Origin: Micromonospora_G sp040676775
GTDB taxonomy: Bacteria; Actinomycetota; Actinomycetes; Mycobacteriales; Micromonosporaceae
Direction of reading: 5' to 3'
DNA: 64,000 bases
NCBI RefSeq assembly: GCF_040676775.1
Contig: NZ_JBFAPP010000013.1
Location: 158,106 to 222,105, forward strand
In this document: piece after piece, positions 19,201 through 27,891 of the stretch
How the letters are laid out: the number at the start of each line of letters is the position of its first letter
How positions within the stretch are numbered: position 1 is the stretch's first letter
The notes under the pieces: generated by a model
Seen by the model: only the letters and a program-made list of their open reading frames with translations
Told to the model about the DNA's origin: nothing
Database searches by the model: none
Program-made: the position numbers and the translations under genes

Positions 19201-19221
19201 CCGGACCCGGCCGCCGATCGG

Positions 19222-21825
19222 TCAGAGACGGCGGGGACCGGTGTCGGGACGGGTGGCCGAGGGGCCGAGCGTGATCTCGGCGTGCAGGACCGCCACCCCG
19301 TCGGGGCGAGCCAGCACCGGGTTGAGGCGCAGCGACCGTACGCGTGGTTGCTCGTCCACCAGCCGGCCCACCCGTTGGAGCAGGTCGGCCAGCGCGGCCC
19401 GGTCGACCGGGTCCGCGCCCCGGTAACCGTGCAGCAGCGGCGCGGCCCGTGGCCCGTCGATCAGCGCGGCGGCGTCCCGGTCCGTCAGCGGTGCCGCCCG
19501 CCAGGCCCGGTCACCGAGCAACTCGGTCGCCACCCCGCCGAGCCCGAAGCCGACCACCGGGCCGAACACGGGATCCTCGACCGCCTCCACCACGCACGCG
19601 ACCCCCGGTGGCACCATCGGCTGGACCAGCACCCCGGCACCGAACGGTTCGGCGATCTCCCGGTACGCACGGCGTACCGCCTCGTCGTCGGCGAGGCCCA
19701 GGCGTACCGCGCCCAGGTCGAGCCGGTGCCGCAGTCCCTCCCTGGCCGCCTTGAGCACCACCGGGTAACCCCGGACGCGGGCAGCCTCCACCGCCGCCTC
19801 GACGGACTCGGCCACTGTGGACGGCACGACCGGGATCCCGTACGCGGCGAGCAGCCGCTCGGCCAGCCCGGTCCCACCGTCGGTCAGCGCGAAACCCGCC
19901 GCCTCGGCGTCGACGCCGGCCAGTTCGGGCAGCTCACCCATTGGTTCACGTAACCAGCCGGCGTAGCCGGTCATCCGGGCCAGGGCCCGTACCGCCTCCT
20001 CCACCGACGGGTACGACGGCACCCCGGCCGGCGGTCGCCCGACCGGGAAGGTCACCACCGTCGGCCGGTCCCCGGCCAGCGCCACGCTCGCCACCGCCGA
20101 GGTGAAGTCGGCGTCCTCCCCCACGAGCTGACCCGGCAACGGCGGGGCGAAGTGCACCAGCAGGGCGTCGACCTCCGGGTCCACCGCGGCGTCGGCGAGC
20201 GCGTCGGCGAAGTCGTGCGCGGTGGCCTGTGGCTCGACGTTGCGCGGGTAACCGGCGGCGACGGTGAGCCCGTACGCCCGGCAGGCGATCGCGGCCAGGT
20301 CGGCCAGTGCGGTGGAGTTGCCGACGATCCCGATCCGCCGGCCGGCCGGCAGCGGCTGCTGCGCCAGCAGCACCCCGACGTCGAAGAGTTCCGCCACGGT
20401 GTCGACCCGGATCACGCCGGACTGGGCGTACAGGGCGGTCATCGCCGCAGCGTCCGGACCGGCGGGCACGGAATCCGACCGGGGCTGCACGGACGCGGGC
20501 TGGCGGGTGGACGAGGCGAGCGCCACCACCGGTTTGGTACGGCCGATCCGGCGGGCCAGCCGGGCGAACTTGCGCGGATTGCCGAAGGTCTCCAGGTAGA
20601 GCAGGATCACGTCGGTTCCGGGATCGTCCTGCCAGTACTGCAACAGGTCGTTGCCGGACACGTCGGCCCGGTTGCCGGCGGAGACGAAACTCGACAGGCC
20701 CAGCCCACGGCGTTCCGCCTCGGCCAGCAGCGCCACCCCGAGCACACCGGACTGGCTGAAGAAGCCGACCCGCCCCGGGGACGGCAGCCGGGGCGCGAGG
20801 GTGGCGTTGAGGCGTACCCGCTCGTCGGTGTTGGCGACACCCAGGCAGTTCGGCCCGACCACGCGCATGCCGGCGGCGTGCGCGGCGCGGATCAGGTCGC
20901 GCTCGGCGGCGGCGCCGGCCGGTCCGGACTCGGCGAAACCGGCCGAGACCACGACCAGGCCGTGCAGGCCGGCACCGGCAGCGTCGGCCACCACACCGGG
21001 TACGGCCTCTGGCGGCACCGCGACGACCGCCAGGTCCAGCGGTACGCCGGCAGCAGCCGCCGTCGGGTACGCGGGCAGCCCACCCACCACGGCCGCGCTC
21101 GGGTGCACCGGTACCAGGTGTCCGGTGAAACCGCCGTCGCGCAGGTGCCCGAGGATGGCCGCCCCGATGCCCTGACCGGTGGCGCTGGCCCCGTACACGG
21201 CGATGCCGGTGGGTGCGAGCAGCCGGGCGATCGACCGGGCCTCGGTCAGGTGCTCCCGGCCCCACTGCACCCGTAGCGACGCCTCGGTGGGGGCGATCGG
21301 GAAGCTGAGGTGGACCACACCGTCGGCGTACTGGCGCTGCACCAGGTAGCCGAAGTCGGCGAAGACCCGCAGCATCATCGCGTTGGACGGCAGCACCTCG
21401 GCGACGAACCGGGTGATCCCCTCCCGGCGGGCCGCCTCGGCCAGGTGTTCCAGCAGCACCGGTCCGATGCCGCGCCCCTGGTGGGCGTCCTCGACCACGA
21501 ACGCGACCTCGGCGTCGGTCGCGCCGGGGCCGAGCCGGTCGAACCGGCCGACGGCGAGGATCCGCTCCCCCGCGACCACCACGAACGCCTCCCGGTCGTG
21601 GTGGTCGACGGTGACGAACCGGTGCAGGTCCCGCTCCGGAATGCGCGGGTACGGCGAGAAGTAGCGCAGGTAGCGGGTGCGGTCGGAGAACCGGGAGTGC
21701 ATGGCGACGATGCCGGCCGCGTCGTCTACGCGGATCGGTCGCAAGTGGACGGTGGTGCCGTCACGCAACAGCACGTCTGCCGAGCGGTCCGGTGGGCCCT
21801 CGACCACGCTCGGGTCGCCTCCCAT
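19222..21825 (-). CDS. GNAT acetyltransferase / ADP-forming acyl-CoA synthetase-like fusion (Pat type)
   Basis: The 867-residue protein begins with a GNAT domain (about residues 20-170; acetyl-CoA loop VEDAHQGRGIGPVLL) followed by the CoA-binding and succinyl-CoA ligase-like domains (VYGASATGQGIGAAIL, VGPNCLGVAN, FFSQSGVLG) and a C-terminal ATP-grasp (YPVVLKAAREGLRHR, FGLGGVATELLGDRAW). This is the layout of protein lysine acetyltransferases of the Pat family, which acetylate and shut down acyl-CoA synthetases. ATG at 21825; the open frame beyond it belongs to antisense translation of the upstream gene. Stop of acuC lies 14 bases before the start, so the two form an operon. Confidence 0.9.
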   Translation of the reverse strand: MGGDPSVVEGPPDRSADVLLRDGTTVHLRPIRVDDAAGIVAMHSRFSDRTRYLRYFSPYPRIPERDLHRFVTVDHHDREAFVVVAGERILAVGRFDRLGPGATDAEVAFVVEDAHQGRGIGPVLLEHLAEAARREGITRFVAEVLPSNAMMLRVFADFGYLVQRQYADGVVHLSFPIAPTEASLRVQWGREHLTEARSIARLLAPTGIAVYGASATGQGIGAAILGHLRDGGFTGHLVPVHPSAAVVGGLPAYPTAAAAGVPLDLAVVAVPPEAVPGVVADAAGAGLHGLVVVSAGFAESGPAGAAAERDLIRAAHAAGMRVVGPNCLGVANTDERVRLNATLAPRLPSPGRVGFFSQSGVLGVALLAEAERRGLGLSSFVSAGNRADVSGNDLLQYWQDDPGTDVILLYLETFGNPRKFARLARRIGRTKPVVALASSTRQPASVQPRSDSVPAGPDAAAMTALYAQSGVIRVDTVAELFDVGVLLAQQPLPAGRRIGIVGNSTALADLAAIACRAYGLTVAAGYPRNVEPQATAHDFADALADAAVDPEVDALLVHFAPPLPGQLVGEDADFTSAVASVALAGDRPTVVTFPVGRPPAGVPSYPSVEEAVRALARMTGYAGWLREPMGELPELAGVDAEAAGFALTDGGTGLAERLLAAYGIPVVPSTVAESVEAAVEAARVRGYPVVLKAAREGLRHRLDLGAVRLGLADDEAVRRAYREIAEPFGAGVLVQPMVPPGVACVVEAVEDPVFGPVVGFGLGGVATELLGDRAWRAAPLTDRDAAALIDGPRAAPLLHGYRGADPVDRAALADLLQRVGRLVDEQPRVRSLRLNPVLARPDGVAVLHAEITLGPSATRPDTGPRRL

Positions 21826-21839
21826 CACCTGCTCGGCTC

Positions 21840-23021
21840 TCAGTCCCTGGGGTCGTGCGGGTCCAGCCCGTGCAGCGGGAAGACCGCCTTGCGGGTGGCC
21901 AGGATGGCCCGGTCCACCCCGTCCGGCTCGCCGGTGGGCTGCCACGGCTCGTACGCCGGGTCGACGTTGTCGGTCATCCGCAGTGGTACGTCCCGCTCCG
22001 GTCGCCGGGATCGGGCCAACGCCCGCCAGGCCGGTGGGGTGAGCGCGGCCGGTTCGATCGGGTCGCCGGTGGCGATCGCCAGCAGGTGCGTCCACGCCCT
22101 CGGCACCACCTCGACCAGGGCGTACCCGCCGCCGCCGGTGGCCACCCAGCGTCCCTCGCAGAGTTCGTCGGCGAGCGCCCGCAGCGCCAGGTAGCTGGCC
22201 CGCTGCCCGTCGACGGAGAGCCGCAGGTCGGCGAGCGGGTCGAGCCGGTGACTGTCCGCGCCGCACTGGGTCACCAGGATCTGCGGCTCGAAGGCGCGCA
22301 GCACCGACGGGACGATCGCGTGGAAGGCGCGCAGCCAGCCGGCGTCGCCGGTGCCCGGCGGCAGGGGCACGTTGACCGCGCTGCCCTTGGCGGCGGGGCC
22401 ACCGGTCTCGTCGGAGAAGCCGGTGCCGGGGAAGAGCGCCAGCGGGGTCTCGTGCAGGCTGACCGTCAGCACCCGTGGGTCGTCGAGGAAGATCTCCTGC
22501 ACCCCGTCGCCGTGGTGCACGTCGACGTCAACGTACGCGACCCGCTCGGCGCCGAGGTCGAGTAGCCGGGCGATGGCCACCGCCGGATCGTTGTAGACGC
22601 AGAACCCCGCAGCCCGGCCGGCCATGGCGTGGTGCAGGCCACCGGCGACGTTGACCGCCCGCCGGGCCTCGCCGCGCCAGACCGCCTCGGCGGCGGCCAG
22701 GCTGGCCCCGGCGATCAGGGCGCTCGACTCGTGCATGTTGTCGAAGATCGGGTTGTCCGAGGTGCCGAGGCCGTAGCCGGAGAAGAACGGGTCGTCCGGG
22801 GCGGCCCGGACCGCGTCCAGGTAGTCCGGCCGGTGCACCCGGGTCAGCGCCGCCTCGTCGGCCGGTGTCGGCGCGACGACCCGGACGCCGGCCCGGTCGA
22901 GTACGCCGAGCTCTCTCGCCAACGCGACGGTCAGCTCGACCCGGACCGGGTCGAGCGGGTGCTCACCCAGGTCGTAGGCGAGCAGGGACTCGTCCCACAT
23001 CACCACCGTGCCATCCGACAT
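21840..23021 (-). CDS. acuC: AcuC-type class I/II histone-deacetylase-like protein
   Basis: The 393-residue Zn-dependent deacetylase removes acetyl groups from lysines, classically reactivating acetyl-CoA synthetase. Key motifs are GGLHHAMAGRAAGFCVYND (tandem His), VDVDVHHGDGVQ (zinc Asp and His) and CGADSHRLDPL (second zinc Asp), ending with GGGGY. Length equals typical AcuC. ATG at 23021. The acetyltransferase fusion follows in the same operon, so writer and eraser of protein acetylation are encoded together. Confidence 0.93.
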   Translation of the reverse strand: MSDGTVVMWDESLLAYDLGEHPLDPVRVELTVALARELGVLDRAGVRVVAPTPADEAALTRVHRPDYLDAVRAAPDDPFFSGYGLGTSDNPIFDNMHESSALIAGASLAAAEAVWRGEARRAVNVAGGLHHAMAGRAAGFCVYNDPAVAIARLLDLGAERVAYVDVDVHHGDGVQEIFLDDPRVLTVSLHETPLALFPGTGFSDETGGPAAKGSAVNVPLPPGTGDAGWLRAFHAIVPSVLRAFEPQILVTQCGADSHRLDPLADLRLSVDGQRASYLALRALADELCEGRWVATGGGGYALVEVVPRAWTHLLAIATGDPIEPAALTPPAWRALARSRRPERDVPLRMTDNVDPAYEPWQPTGEPDGVDRAILATRKAVFPLHGLDPHDPRD

Positions 23022-23107
23022 GGCGCCATCGTCGCACGCTCCGGGGCCCGCTCCCAGACGCATCCGCTCTCGGGCGGATGCGGATCGGGCCCCGGTCGAG
23101 GGCGGGA

Positions 23108-23974
23108 TCAGGTGCCGGTGCCGGTGGCCACCGGGCGGTCCGGGTCGGTGAGCCACTGGCTCCACGAGCCGACGTAGAGGGCGGCGTCCTCGTACCCGGC
23201 GAGGTGCAGGGCGAGCACCGTATGGGCGGCGGTCACCCCGGACCCGCAGTACGCGCCGACGCGTACGCCGGGCTCGACGCCGGCCTCGGCGAACCGCGAC
23301 CGGAGGGCGGTGGCGGCCCGCAGCCGCCCGTCCGAGTCGACGTGCTCGGTGGTCGGGAGGTTCACCGCGCCCGGGACGTGCCCGGCTACCGGGTCGATCG
23401 GCTCGGTCTCGCCCCGGTAGCGCGGGGCGGCCCGGACGTCGAGCAGCACGCCGTCACCGGCGGCGAGCGCGGCCGCCGCCTGCGCGTCGAGCACCGGCAG
23501 GCCGCCCGGGCGGACGGTGACGTCTCCCGGCGGTGGTGCCGGCACGTCGGCGGTGACCGGCTGACCAGCGGCAACCCAGGCCGGGTAGCCGCCGTCGAGC
23601 ACCCGGACCTCGGTGTGCCCGGCCCAGCGCAGCGTCCACCAGGCGCGCGCGGCGGCCAGCCCGTCACCGGCGTCGTAGACCACCACCGGGTGGCCGGTGC
23701 GGACCCCGGCGGCGCGCAGCACCCGCTGGAGCGCGGCCGGATCGGGCAGCGGGTGCCGCCCGTCGGTGCCGGGCGTACCGCACAGCTCGGCGTCGAGGTC
23801 GACGAAGACCGCTCCGGGCAGGTGCGCGGCGACGTAGTCGTCCCGGCCGGGAGGGCCGGCGAGACGCCAGCGCACATCGAGTACGGTGGGTGCGGCCGTG
23901 GCGGCCGGCTCCGGGTCGGCCAGTTCCCCGGCGAGGGTGGCTACGTCGACCAGAAGATCATCTGTGGCGGGCAT
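23108..23974 (-). CDS. Sulfurtransferase, tandem rhodanese
   Basis: A 288-residue protein with two rhodanese domains. The catalytic Cys is in the C-terminal CGSGVTA loop near residue 239; the N-terminal domain lacks the Cys, as usual. LDVRWRLAGPPGRDDY near residue 33 and HLPGAVFVDLDAEL match thiosulfate or mercaptopyruvate sulfurtransferases (SseA type). It likely transfers sulfane sulfur to cyanide or thiol acceptors in the cytosol. Divergent from the IdeR gene. Confidence 0.88.
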   Translation of the reverse strand: MPATDDLLVDVATLAGELADPEPAATAAPTVLDVRWRLAGPPGRDDYVAAHLPGAVFVDLDAELCGTPGTDGRHPLPDPAALQRVLRAAGVRTGHPVVVYDAGDGLAAARAWWTLRWAGHTEVRVLDGGYPAWVAAGQPVTADVPAPPPGDVTVRPGGLPVLDAQAAAALAAGDGVLLDVRAAPRYRGETEPIDPVAGHVPGAVNLPTTEHVDSDGRLRAATALRSRFAEAGVEPGVRVGAYCGSGVTAAHTVLALHLAGYEDAALYVGSWSQWLTDPDRPVATGTGT

Positions 23975-24088
23975 GACACTCAGTCAACACCATCACATTC
24001 GGTGGATACGAACGCGAGACGCCCCGTTCGGGCTACGGCTGCGTGTCGGTAACTCGGGGTAGCATTGACTACCGGGAGGGCGGCTGAC

Positions 24089-24775
24089 GTGAACGACCTG
24101 GTCGATACGACTGAGATGTACCTGCGCACCATTCTCGAACTCGAAGAGGAAGGTGTGCCGGCCCTGCGCGCGAGGATCGCCGAGCGGCTGCACCAGAGCG
24201 GTCCGACCGTCAGCCAGACCGTGGCGCGGATGGAACGCGACGGCCTGCTGACCCTCGAGGACGACCGGCACCTGCGGCTCACCGCGTCCGGTCGTGGCCT
24301 GGCCATCGCCGTGATGCGCAAGCACCGGCTCGCCGAGCTGCTGCTGGTCAACGTCATCGGCATGCCCTACGAGGAGGCCCACGAGGAGGCCTGCCGGTGG
24401 GAGCACGTGATGAGCGACGCGGTGGAGCAGAAGGTATACGACCTGCTCAACCGGCCGACCCGGTCGCCGTACGGCAACCCGATCCCGGGGCTGGAGGCGC
24501 TCGGCAGCGCACTGGACTCGGCGACCGCGGAGAGCCCCGACGCGGAACGCAACCTCGCCTTCCCCGGTCTGACCGGCCCGGTCGTGGTCCGGCGGATCTG
24601 CGAGAGCGTGCAGACCGACGGGGACGTGCTGCGTCAGCTGCACGCCGCCGGGGTCGACCCGGGTGCCACGGTGACCGTGGCGCAGGAGCGCGACGGGGTC
24701 ACCATCGACCGCTCCGGTGACAAGATCCGGCTGCCGCGTGAGGTGGCCTCGCGGGTCTTCGTCGCCGCATCCTGA
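24089..24775 (+). CDS. ideR: DtxR/IdeR-family metal-dependent repressor
   Basis: The 228-residue regulator contains the N-terminal winged helix (VDTTEMYLRTILELEEEGVPALRARIAERLHQSGPTVSQTVARMERDGLL), the metal-binding dimerisation domain (KHRLAELLLVNVIGMPYEEAHEEACRWEHVMSD with Met/Cys/Glu/His ligands) and a C-terminal SH3-like FeoA domain. In actinobacteria IdeR binds Fe(II) and represses siderophore genes. GTG at 24089 is the start that gives the DLVDTTEMYL N-terminus; GGGAGG precedes it. A TAGCAT -10-like hexamer lies at 24060. The symbol assumes iron rather than manganese sensing (MntR). Confidence 0.88.
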   Translation: MNDLVDTTEMYLRTILELEEEGVPALRARIAERLHQSGPTVSQTVARMERDGLLTLEDDRHLRLTASGRGLAIAVMRKHRLAELLLVNVIGMPYEEAHEEACRWEHVMSDAVEQKVYDLLNRPTRSPYGNPIPGLEALGSALDSATAESPDAERNLAFPGLTGPVVVRRICESVQTDGDVLRQLHAAGVDPGATVTVAQERDGVTIDRSGDKIRLPREVASRVFVAAS

Positions 24776-24780
24776 TCTCC

Positions 24781-24830
24781 GGTCCGGCACCCCCGGACCA
24801 CCCCATGCCGGTCACCACGCGGTGGCCGGC
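24781..24830. terminator. Two adjacent hairpins between convergent genes
   Basis: GGTCCGG (24781-24787) pairs with CCGGACC (24793-24799), and GCCGG-t-CACC (24807-24816) pairs with GGTG-g-CCGGC (24821-24830). Together they could end transcripts from both sides. Confidence 0.5.
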
Positions 24831-24832
24831 CG

Positions 24833-25381
24833 TCAGGCCTTGACGGCGTCGATCTCCTTGGCCAGGGTGACCAGCTTGCCGGCGAGAGCGTCCGCCGCCG
24901 GCTTACCCTCCCCGGCCGGGAAGGTGTAGCGGAGGTTGATCATCCGGCCGTCCGCGGAGAGCCACGACACCTCGACGCCCGCCCCGTAGTCCTTGCCCGC
25001 CGGCAGCGACAGCCGGTACGCGGCCTTACCCAGCCCCTTGACGCTCTGTCCCCCCTTGGGCATCTCGTCGGCGAAGACGGCCGAATCGGCGGTGGTCGGC
25101 GTCACCGACAGCGCCAGATCGGGGCGGCTGGCCTCCTCGGACTGGAGCACACAGGTGCTCGTCTTGCCCGAGGTGGTGGAGGCGGACACGTCGAACAGGG
25201 TGCCGATCGCCTTCTCCACCGCCGGGTAGTCCAGCAGCTGGCAGACGCCACCACCGGCCGAGGCCGGCAGCTTCACGACCGGCGGGATGGGCAGCGGATC
25301 GTTGCGGGTCGAGGCGGCGGACTCGCCACAGCCGGACAGCACCAGCAGTCCGGCACCGATCAGTAAGAGCCGCCCGCGCAC
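24833..25381 (-). CDS. Putative lipoprotein
   Basis: The 182-residue product has a lipoprotein signal (RGRLLLIGAGLLVLSGC, lipidated Cys near residue 17), followed by an Ala/Ser/Pro linker and a folded domain with two cysteines (GVCQLLDY and TSTCVLQ) that may form a disulfide. This looks like the DUF3558-type secreted domain of actinobacteria, but I am not sure. GTG at 25381 with GGGAGG upstream is the start; the longer frame lacks a signal peptide. Function unknown, outer face of the membrane. Confidence 0.7.
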   Translation of the reverse strand: MRGRLLLIGAGLLVLSGCGESAASTRNDPLPIPPVVKLPASAGGGVCQLLDYPAVEKAIGTLFDVSASTTSGKTSTCVLQSEEASRPDLALSVTPTTADSAVFADEMPKGGQSVKGLGKAAYRLSLPAGKDYGAGVEVSWLSADGRMINLRYTFPAGEGKPAADALAGKLVTLAKEIDAVKA

Positions 25382-25559
25382 AGTAACCTCCCGCTCGGCC
25401 CGGCCGGGGGCGGCCGGTGAGTCCGTCGGACACCGTACGGGGTCGGGCGGTAGGGGCGAAACCCCCCACCCGGACAAGGCGCTCAGCGAATGGAAATTCG
25501 TCCATGCGGGCAGCGATCCACTCCGGGCTGGCGTGGATCCACTCCGGGTCGGCGCGGAG

Positions 25560-26765
25560 CTACCCCGGCAGCCGGGCCACTATGTGCTTGGCGATCTCCA
25601 GCGAACTGGTCGCGGCCGGCGACGGCGCGTTGAGTACGTGCACCTGGCGGTGAGCGGCCACGATCAGGAAGTCGTCGACCAGCGACCCGTTCCGGGCGAT
25701 CGCCTGGGCGCGTACGCCGGCCGCGCTCGGCACGAGATCCCGCTCGGTCAGCTCCGGCACCAGACGGGCCAGGCTGGCGGCGAACAGTTGCCGGGACAGC
25801 GAGCGGCGGACCTCGGTCAGGCCGTACCCGAGGTGTTTGCGGGCCAGCCGCCACAGGCCCGGATAGCTGACCGCGTCGGCCAGTTCCCGCAGGTTGACCC
25901 GCCCCCACGAGTAGCCCTCGCGGGCCAGCGCCAGCACCGCGTTCGGGCCGGCGTGCACGCTTCCGTCGATCATCCGGGTCAGGTGTACGCCGAGAAACGG
26001 GAACTGCGGGTCGGGCACCGGGTAGATCAGGCCACGCACCAGGTCCCGCCGTTCCGGCCGCAACTCGTAGTACTCGCCCCGGAACGGGACGATCCGCGCG
26101 GACGGGCTGACCCCGGCCAGCCGCGCCACCCGGTCGGCGTGCAGCCCGGCACAGTTGACCAGTACGTCCGCCACCACCTCGCCGACCGTACTGGTCGTCA
26201 CCACCAGTTCCTCGGCTCCGGCCGGGCCTCCGCCACGGGTGCTGATGCCGGTGACCCGGGCGCCGAGCCGGATCCGGGCGCCCGCCTTCTCCGCCAGGCT
26301 GGCCAGGGCTGTGCAGACCGCGGTGAAGTCGACGATGCCGGTGGACTCCACCCGGAGCGCCGCGACGCAGCGGACCGCCGGCTCGTACTCGGCGGCCTCG
26401 GCGGGGGTGAGCAGTCGGACCGGCAGCCGGTTGGCCAGCGCCCGTTCGTGCAGGGCCCGCAACCGGGGCAGTTCCGCCTGGTCGGTGGCGACGATGAGCT
26501 TGCCGCAGCGCTGCACCGGGATGTCCTGCTCGGCGCAGAAGTCCACCATGGACTGGCTGCCGGCGCGGCAGAGTTCGGCCTTGAGGCTGCCCGGTTTGTA
26601 GTACACCCCGGCGTGGATCACACCCGAGTTGTGGCCGGTCTGGTGGGCCGCCAGCCGGGACTCCTTCTCCAGCACGGTCACCTCGGCGTCCGGCCGGTCG
26701 AGGATTATCCGGTGGGCCGTTGCCAGCCCGACGATGCCGCCACCGATGACCACGTACCTCGCCAT
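25560..26765 (-). CDS. lhgO: L-2-hydroxyglutarate oxidase
   Basis: A 401-residue FAD-dependent DAO-family enzyme that oxidises L-2-hydroxyglutarate to 2-oxoglutarate and feeds electrons to quinone. The nucleotide-binding motif GGGIVGLATA is at residues 8-17, and the substrate-loop HQTGHNSGVIHAGVYYKPGSLKA near residue 40 is diagnostic of LhgO. The C-terminus NAPSPAATSSLEIAKHIV completes the fold. ATG at 26765. A DUF5522 gene lies 11 bases upstream in the same direction. Confidence 0.92.
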   Translation of the reverse strand: MARYVVIGGGIVGLATAHRIILDRPDAEVTVLEKESRLAAHQTGHNSGVIHAGVYYKPGSLKAELCRAGSQSMVDFCAEQDIPVQRCGKLIVATDQAELPRLRALHERALANRLPVRLLTPAEAAEYEPAVRCVAALRVESTGIVDFTAVCTALASLAEKAGARIRLGARVTGISTRGGGPAGAEELVVTTSTVGEVVADVLVNCAGLHADRVARLAGVSPSARIVPFRGEYYELRPERRDLVRGLIYPVPDPQFPFLGVHLTRMIDGSVHAGPNAVLALAREGYSWGRVNLRELADAVSYPGLWRLARKHLGYGLTEVRRSLSRQLFAASLARLVPELTERDLVPSAAGVRAQAIARNGSLVDDFLIVAAHRQVHVLNAPSPAATSSLEIAKHIVARLPG

Positions 26766-26776
26766 GGGCGCAGACG

Positions 26777-27073
26777 CTACCGGCTGACGGGGCCGCCGGG
26801 AGCCGGGTCACCGGCCGGCTCGTCGTCGACGTACGGACAGTGCCGGCATCCCCGTCCGCAGCACGTACCCCGGCGGGCCAGGAATCCCGCGGTGAGGACG
26901 AAGAGGCCGGTCGCCGGGTCGGGGTAGCCGGCCTGCCCGGCGGCCAGCGCGTCGGAGTGCGCGGCCAGGATCGACGACCGCAGCGGGTGGTCCGGTGCCA
27001 GCCGGGACGGGTGCGGCCGGTCCAGCGGCCGGGGTGCCAGCGGCAGTCGCCGCCCCTGCTCGCCATCACCCAT
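26777..27073 (-). CDS. DUF5522 small cysteine-rich protein
   Basis: The 98-residue protein contains HPLRSSILAAHSDALAAGQAGYPDPATGLFVLTAGFLARRGTCC, then GRGCRHCPY. The CC-x2-GCRHCPY cluster is the hallmark of DUF5522, also seen in eukaryotic and bacterial homologues of unknown role. The four cysteines and a histidine suggest metal binding. It leads into lhgO with an 11-base gap, so the two are probably co-expressed. Confidence 0.8.
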   Translation of the reverse strand: MGDGEQGRRLPLAPRPLDRPHPSRLAPDHPLRSSILAAHSDALAAGQAGYPDPATGLFVLTAGFLARRGTCCGRGCRHCPYVDDEPAGDPAPGGPVSR

Positions 27074-27195
27074 CCCGCGAGGCTACGCCCGGCTGGCGGA
27101 CCCGCACCGCAGCGAGTCCGGCACTGCCTGTCGGCTGCCGGCGCCACCGGCGAGTCCGGCTCCCCCGAGCGAGCCGGACTCGCGGCCACGGTCGG

Positions 27196-27891
27196 TCAGG
27201 TGGTGGCCCGCCGGATGGTCAGCAGCCCGGCACCGGCCAGCAGCAGGGCGAGCAGTGCGGGCCAGCCGGCGAACAGGGTGAGTGCGGACTGGTCGCCGAA
27301 CCAGCGCCCGACCGCCAGCCACCACCCCTGCCAGGTGATCAGTACGGCCGGCAGGCCGAGCAGGGACAGCAGCGAGATGCTCAGCACGTACAGGCCGCTG
27401 ATGCCCCAGCGCTTCATCACCAGGGCAGCGAAGATCCCGAAGAAACCGAGCACCAGGAACGGCACCATGTAGATCAGGATCTGCAGCACCGGGTTGTCGC
27501 TGTTCAGGAACGACGGGGCGAAGAACCCCATCGAGATGCCCCACCCGTCGGTCGCCCGCTCGACCAGCTTGCACAGGTAGAGCATGACCCCGAAGAGCAG
27601 CGACTCACCGAGCAGCAGCAGCGAGACGGCGGCGTAGAAGGTCCGCCGGGTCACGCTCAGCCCGAGCGAGAACGGGAAGAACTGCGTGATCGACTGGCCG
27701 GCGCTGACCATCGTCACGATGTAGACGCTGACCAGCCCACCGGTCTGCGGCCCACCCTCGATGTCGTCGCCGATCCCGGTGAACAGGACCAGGTTGAACA
27801 CGAAGCTGGTGAGCAGGATTCCCCACGGCCAGGCGAGCAGGGTCGGCCAGGTGATGAGGTGGACCCGGGTCGCGGGAAGGACACGGTTCAT
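27196..27891 (-). CDS. ABC transporter permease of a YtrA-type operon
   Basis: A 231-residue membrane protein with about six hydrophobic helices (for example LLAWPWGILLTSFVFNLVLFTGIG, FYAAVSLLLLGESLLFGVMLYL, LIYMVPFLVLGFFGIFAALVM). It has no conserved EAA loop of importers, so an ABC-2-like exporter permease is more likely. The start overlaps the ATPase gene by 4 bases. Substrate unknown; related operons are induced by cell-wall antibiotics. Confidence 0.8.
   Translation of the reverse strand: MNRVLPATRVHLITWPTLLAWPWGILLTSFVFNLVLFTGIGDDIEGGPQTGGLVSVYIVTMVSAGQSITQFFPFSLGLSVTRRTFYAAVSLLLLGESLLFGVMLYLCKLVERATDGWGISMGFFAPSFLNSDNPVLQILIYMVPFLVLGFFGIFAALVMKRWGISGLYVLSISLLSLLGLPAVLITWQGWWLAVGRWFGDQSALTLFAGWPALLALLLAGAGLLTIRRATT

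Noticed and set aside
25504..25550. Direct repeat GATCCACTCCGGG near the lhgO 3' end
   Set aside because: Two short copies only, at a gene end, with no further structure; noted as a minor duplication.
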